DNA from: Brevundimonas subvibrioides
GTDB taxonomy: Bacteria > Pseudomonadota > Alphaproteobacteria > Caulobacterales > Caulobacteraceae
Direction: 5' to 3'
NCBI RefSeq assembly: GCF_027271155.1
Contig: NZ_CP114542.1
Location: 2,837,001-2,901,000 of the forward strand
Length of the DNA: 64,000 nt
Part shown: positions 60,885 through 64,000 of the stretch, piece after piece
How positions within the stretch are numbered: position 1 is the first letter of the stretch
Layout: each line of letters opens with the position of its first letter
Notes under the pieces: generated by a model
What the model was told of the DNA's origin: nothing
What the model saw: only the letters and a program-made list of their open reading frames with translations
The model's database searches: none
Made by a program: the position numbers and the translations under genes

Positions 60885-62492
60885 CTACCCTGCGTCCTGG
60901 AATCGGTTTGCGACGGCTTTTGCGGTGGGTGAGAGGGCCTTGGGTTCGTGGTAGTTTCCGTTGACCTGTGTCTGCTGGATGACGTGGGCCCGGAAGCGGA
61001 TGAACAGGTCGGGGTCGGGGGTTCTGGGGTTGGTCCAGAAGGCGTCGATGGTTTGCTGGTCGGTGAGGCCGTCGAAGTCGAAGAAGGCCTGTCCGAGGAC
61101 CTTGACGGGTGTTTTGAAGCCCAGGGCCGACAGGGCGGCCGATGAGTTGTTGACCACCATGCCGTTGGAGGCGCGGCACAGCTGGGCCAGGTTTCCGCCG
61201 TCGATGAAGTCGACGCGATCGGCGATGCCGCGCTCGATGGCCAGGACCCGGGTCATGCGGCGCAGGTCGACCAGGCCGGGATCCAGCGGATGGTTCTTGA
61301 CCACCAGCCGGGCGTCGGCGGGCGCATGTCCGGCGAAGGAGGTCAGGACCTCGGCGAGGAAGGCGGTGTTGTCGGCATAGTGGGAGTAGCGCAGCAGCTG
61401 GGCGTCGCCCTCGCGCTGCAGACAGGCGATGAAGAAGGGCCCGCGGGCCCGGATCACCCGGGCATCGGCCTCATGTGAGGACCGCAGCATCAGGCCGAAG
61501 TAGCGCCGGATATGGCTGGCGCACTGCAGCCAGGCCGGGGTCGTATAGGGCTGGGCATAGTGCCGGAAGGCGAACGGCCGGACCAGGAACTGCAGGAAGT
61601 GATACCAGCTGATGTTGGCCACATGGTGCGGCAGGGCGCGCCCCACCGGCCGGGCCGGGACGATCTCGGGAATGGGCGGGTCATAGGCCGAGCGGTGGCG
61701 GGCCAGGCCGGAGCGGGCATTGACCCCGTCCTGCTCGACCGTGATCCAGTCCGGCCGGAAGTAGCCGTTTTCGAGGACCCAGATTCTGAGGGCGCTACCG
61801 CTCGGCTCGCGGAGCCTCGCTGCCTGAGCGCGGTCGTGGGCGGCTGACGCCGCACCGCTACCGACCGGCTCGCGGAGGTCCGGGTGGCGAGTGGCGAGTG
61901 GCGAGTGGCGAGACGTCTCTTTGCGGTCGCCATCACGGGTGATGCGGTCGATCGCGTCCTGGCCGGGAGAACGCCCGTCGATGGGGTCGGCGTCGCTCGT
62001 CCCTCGTCCCTCGCCACCGGCCTCCGCCGCCAGGGCCTTGAGTTCGGCGGCGCGGGTCAGGACGGCCTGGTTGTAGGGGCCGCCCTCGCCGAACACGATC
62101 AGGTCGGTCAGGCCATGGGTGGCCACCAGCCCGGCCAGATGGGCGGGCCAGTCGCGTACGTCGCCGTCGAAGGTCAGCCCCCCCTTGCGACGCCAGTAGA
62201 CCAGATCGCCGATGTTGAAGATCATGCGCAGAACCCGGGCCCCCCGCGCCTCCAGCTCGCCCGCCAGCACCCGGCCGAACGGACCGAACGGCGCGGTCAC
62301 GATCAGAAAGCGGCGCGACGACAGGTCGGTGGCGCTGCCGCGCGCGACCCGGTGGCGCGCGGCCGGGACGGGGATCGGGGCCGGGAGTGGCCGGAGGACG
62401 GGGGCACCGGTATCGGCCACCCGACGATCCGGGCGGATGCGTCGATCGACAGGCAGAGCGGCGCGGCGCGAGGGAATGCGGACGTCGGCCAT
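60885..62492 (-). CDS. KpsS-like capsule polysaccharide protein with internal repeat insertion
   Basis: The 535-residue protein belongs to the capsule polysaccharide biosynthesis/export family (KpsS/KpsC-like, beta-Kdo transferase related). Segments RRFLIVTAPFGPFGRVLAGE, LIVFGEGGPYNQAVL, WVLENGYFRPDWITVE, RLVVKNHPLDPG and SNGMVVNNSSAALSALGFKT fit KpsS. Between 'VFGEGGPY' and 'ENGYFRPDW', normally close together, lies about 80 residues of low-complexity sequence coded by repeats. The ATG at 62492 is two bases after a small upstream frame; it lacks its own good ribosome-binding site. Confidence 0.8.
   Translation of the reverse strand: MADVRIPSRRAALPVDRRIRPDRRVADTGAPVLRPLPAPIPVPAARHRVARGSATDLSSRRFLIVTAPFGPFGRVLAGELEARGARVLRMIFNIGDLVYWRRKGGLTFDGDVRDWPAHLAGLVATHGLTDLIVFGEGGPYNQAVLTRAAELKALAAEAGGEGRGTSDADPIDGRSPGQDAIDRITRDGDRKETSRHSPLATRHPDLREPVGSGAASAAHDRAQAARLREPSGSALRIWVLENGYFRPDWITVEQDGVNARSGLARHRSAYDPPIPEIVPARPVGRALPHHVANISWYHFLQFLVRPFAFRHYAQPYTTPAWLQCASHIRRYFGLMLRSSHEADARVIRARGPFFIACLQREGDAQLLRYSHYADNTAFLAEVLTSFAGHAPADARLVVKNHPLDPGLVDLRRMTRVLAIERGIADRVDFIDGGNLAQLCRASNGMVVNNSSAALSALGFKTPVKVLGQAFFDFDGLTDQQTIDAFWTNPRTPDPDLFIRFRAHVIQQTQVNGNYHEPKALSPTAKAVANRFQDAG
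61884..61911. repeat. Four 7-bp tandem repeats inside the kpsS-like gene
   Basis: GTGGCGA four times without interruption. It lies within the roughly 61790-62030 insertion, which also holds a diverged direct repeat of about 20 bp (61794-61814 and 61857-61877, around GGCTCGCGGAG). Confidence 0.9.
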
Positions 62493-62494
62493 GC

Positions 62495-62569
62495 TCAGGC
62501 GTGACTCGCACGGACGTCGAAAGCGGCTTCGGTCGGAATCACGATCCTCGAGGCGCGGCGCTTTGACAT
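62495..62569 (-). CDS. Possible 24-aa leader ORF coupled to the kpsS-like gene
   Basis: ATG with AAGGAG four bases upstream opens a 24-codon frame (MSKRRASRIVIPTEAAFDVR...) that stops two bases before the kpsS-like ATG (TGAGCATG). It is in a different frame from that gene. It is the only good ribosome-binding site in the area, so it may deliver ribosomes to the next start by reinitiation. Peptide function unknown. Confidence 0.45.
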   Translation of the reverse strand: MSKRRASRIVIPTEAAFDVRASHA

Positions 62570-62956
62570 GGGTCTCCTTGTCGCGCCCGGAACCGCGCGG
62601 ATCAACCGGCTTGTCCAAAAAAGCGCGCGCAATCGGCAAGAGCCTGATCGGCTGAGGGGGAAACGCTTCGCGATTCCACCGATGCCGTGAATCAGGCTCC
62701 AGAGATGGGCGAGAGCCTGATCCACGCTTTCGGCTGGACCCACGACGGGGGTCCACCTCCAACGATCATGCTCGAGGTTTCACGGAACGGTCGGAACCGG
62801 CCGGGATCGACCACAGCCGCCTGTCCGGCCCCGGACAGAACAAAGCCGCCGACCCTCTTTCGAGAATCGGCGGCTGAGTGTGTTGCGTCATCGGCAACCG
62901 TTCGTCGGCGACCGGCCCCGGATCGTCAGATCCGGAGCCGGGCCATCGAAGCGGTC
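62570..62956. other. Non-coding stretch between kpsS-like gene and ompA
   Basis: About 390 bases without a convincing gene. GAGCCTGAT (62640-62648) faces ATCAGGCTC (62691-62699), with a further AGCCTGAT copy near 62713, so a regulatory structure or binding sites upstream of the capsule gene are possible. Hairpin CTGTCCGG/CCGGACAG lies at 62821-62838, and a GGCCC...GGGCC hairpin near 62914-62944 directly follows ompA. Confidence 0.5.
62844..62875 (-). terminator. Probable terminator of the ompA-like gene
   Basis: A 9-bp perfect stem AGCCGCCGA/TCGGCGGCT with a 14-base loop, then TTTG on the - strand, about 80 bases past the stop. Weak T-run. Confidence 0.55.
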
Positions 62957-64000
62957 CTAGAAGTTGATGCCGATGGTGGCGCGACGGTTCAGAGGCTCGC
63001 GAACGCCGTCGGCGGTCGCACGGGCCAGGTTGGTTTCACCCTTGCCGTCCAGGGCGATCACGCCGCCGTTGACGCCCTGGGCGACCAGAGCATCGGCCAC
63101 GGTGCGCGAACGACGGTTCGACAGGCCCACATTGTAGGCCGCCGAGCCGGACGTATCGGCGTAACCGACGACCAGAACGCGCGTCGGACGACCCGACTTG
63201 GCGTAGGTCGCCGCCTGGGTCACCACCGAGCGGGCTTCGGCCGTCAGGTCCGAACGATCCCAGTCGAAATAGACCACGAACTCACGCGCCGTCGGAGCCG
63301 GCGGAGGCGGCGGCGGGGGCGGAGGCGGCGGGGGAGGCGGCGGGGGCGGAGGCGGCGGCGGCGGGGGCGGAGGCGGCGGCGGGGCCGCTTCTTCGGCACC
63401 GAACGCATAGCGCAGGCCCAGCGTCAGGGTGTGCGACTGGTCGTAGTCGCCTTCGAACGTGCCCTGGTTGAACGACGTCGGGCTCGACACGGTGGCGAAC
63501 TCGGCATCGCCCGTCAGATAGCGATAGGTCAGGTCGATGTTGGCGCGGTCACCCACGGCATAGCTCAGGCCGGCAATGGCCTGGGCCGCGAACTTGGTCG
63601 ACGAATCGTCGCCCACCACCGTCGCCGAACGGGTCGCGCGATAGGCTCCCACGAAGCTGGTGTCGACGCGGTTCACACCGACGCCCACGCCCACGAACGG
63701 ACGGATGCCCCAGTACTCGCCACCGATGTCATAGATGACATTGGCCATCAGCGTGGCGGACTCGATGTCGCCTGCAGGCGAGAAGCAGGGACCCGACGCC
63801 GGCGTCAGGTTGCAGATGCCGTTCGAACCCGACACCGCGCGAACCTTGCCGATGTCGCCCGAGCGATAGCCGCCCTCCAGTTCCACACGCCAGTTGGCGT
63901 CAAAACGGTAGCCCAGACGCGCAAACGCTGCCCAGCCGTCGTTCACTTCAAAATTGAAGTTCTGACCCGTCACCGAAGACTCGGTGTTGATGTCGTCAAT
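62957..64000 (-). CDS. OmpA-family outer-membrane protein with polyproline linker, 5' end cut by window
   Basis: 347 residues are visible and the frame is open to the right edge, so the signal peptide is missing. The N-part is an eight-strand barrel (WAAFARLGYRFDANWRVELE, YWGIRPFVGVGVGVNRVDTS, LTLGLRYAFGAEE). A run of 28 prolines follows, then an OmpA peptidoglycan-binding domain (FVVYFDWDRSDLTAEARSVV, VVGYADTSGSAAYNVGLSNR, RRATIGINF). It links the outer membrane to the wall. GTG at 63973 is internal, not the start. Confidence 0.93.
   Translation of the reverse strand: MDDINTESSVTGQNFNFEVNDGWAAFARLGYRFDANWRVELEGGYRSGDIGKVRAVSGSNGICNLTPASGPCFSPAGDIESATLMANVIYDIGGEYWGIRPFVGVGVGVNRVDTSFVGAYRATRSATVVGDDSSTKFAAQAIAGLSYAVGDRANIDLTYRYLTGDAEFATVSSPTSFNQGTFEGDYDQSHTLTLGLRYAFGAEEAAPPPPPPPPPPPPPPPPPPPPPPPPPPPPAPTAREFVVYFDWDRSDLTAEARSVVTQAATYAKSGRPTRVLVVGYADTSGSAAYNVGLSNRRSRTVADALVAQGVNGGVIALDGKGETNLARATADGVREPLNRRATIGINF
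63299..63382 (-). repeat. Polyproline codon array
   Basis: 28 consecutive CCN codons (mixed CCG, CCC and CCT) form the linker between the barrel and the peptidoglycan-binding domain of the OmpA-like protein. Near-periodic GGCGGAGGCGG units on the + strand suggest growth by slippage. Confidence 0.9.

Overview
The window is high-GC DNA from an alphaproteobacterium. Gene content and style (TIGR02300 and DUF1150 family genes, lptCAB and rpoN-hpf-ptsN clusters, Tat-targeted GH3, NodT-type efflux lipoprotein) fit Caulobacterales, most plausibly a Brevundimonas-like organism. It is a phototroph of the purple-bacterial type: the first 9.6 kb is one arm of a photosynthesis gene cluster, and the oxygen-dependent cyclase AcsF suggests an aerobic anoxygenic phototroph. 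The species call is inference.

Layout. (1) 1-9574: bchH (3' part)-bchL-bchM-lhaA-puhA-puhB-puhC-small ORF-acsF-puhE-hemA, all on the + strand and many overlapping by a few bases; together they make bacteriochlorophyll and assemble the reaction centre and LH1. (2) 9602-20732: accessory genes: a membrane-anchored alpha/beta hydrolase, a TMEM43-like membrane protein, a WecG/TagA-type glycosyltransferase, a sugar locus (GH3 beta-glucosidase and sugar permease, divergent from a GH13 alpha-glucosidase), and an ammonium transporter with a TorF-like porin. (3) 20925-30247 (- strand): one long ilvD-ilvC-ilvB-ilvM-leuA-leuC-leuD-leuB branched-chain amino acid operon. It is preceded by a strongly initiated 50-codon leader whose codons 32-41 are almost all Leu/Ile/Val, and by an intrinsic terminator with a competing antiterminator: a textbook attenuator layout. 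(4) 30376-40067: DUF6702 protein and M1 peptidase, then a TetR regulator divergent from a complete RND efflux system, with a perfect 15-bp inverted repeat in the shared promoter region.

(5) 40100-45574 (- strand): aroA-[RelE-type toxin/Xre antitoxin]-cmk-rpsA-ihfB-mscL. A toxin-antitoxin pair sits inside the usually contiguous aroA-cmk-rpsA housekeeping operon and overlaps cmk, which appears to start at TTG. (6) 45712-50346: TIGR02300 acidic zinc-ribbon protein, tRNA-Ala(GGC), MHS-family transporter, Hsp20, DUF1150, ptsN, hpf. (7) 50418-56085: rpoN, an opposite-strand pair (DUF805, mntP), lptB, lptA, lptC, rnd. (8) 56103-64000: an inverted-repeat element, tRNA-Leu(CAG), NDUFA9-like protein, 2OG-Fe(II) oxygenase, OmpA-type lipoprotein, a DegT aminotransferase, a KpsS-like capsule protein carrying a repeat-derived internal insertion, and an OmpA-family porin with a run of 28 prolines that runs off the window end.

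The best candidates for further attention are the ilv-leu attenuator, the toxin-antitoxin pair coupled to cmk, the regulatory-domain-less LeuA, the small uncharacterised photosynthesis-cluster ORF, and the tetR/efflux inverted repeat. I saw no CRISPR array, insertion sequence, prophage or rRNA operon.
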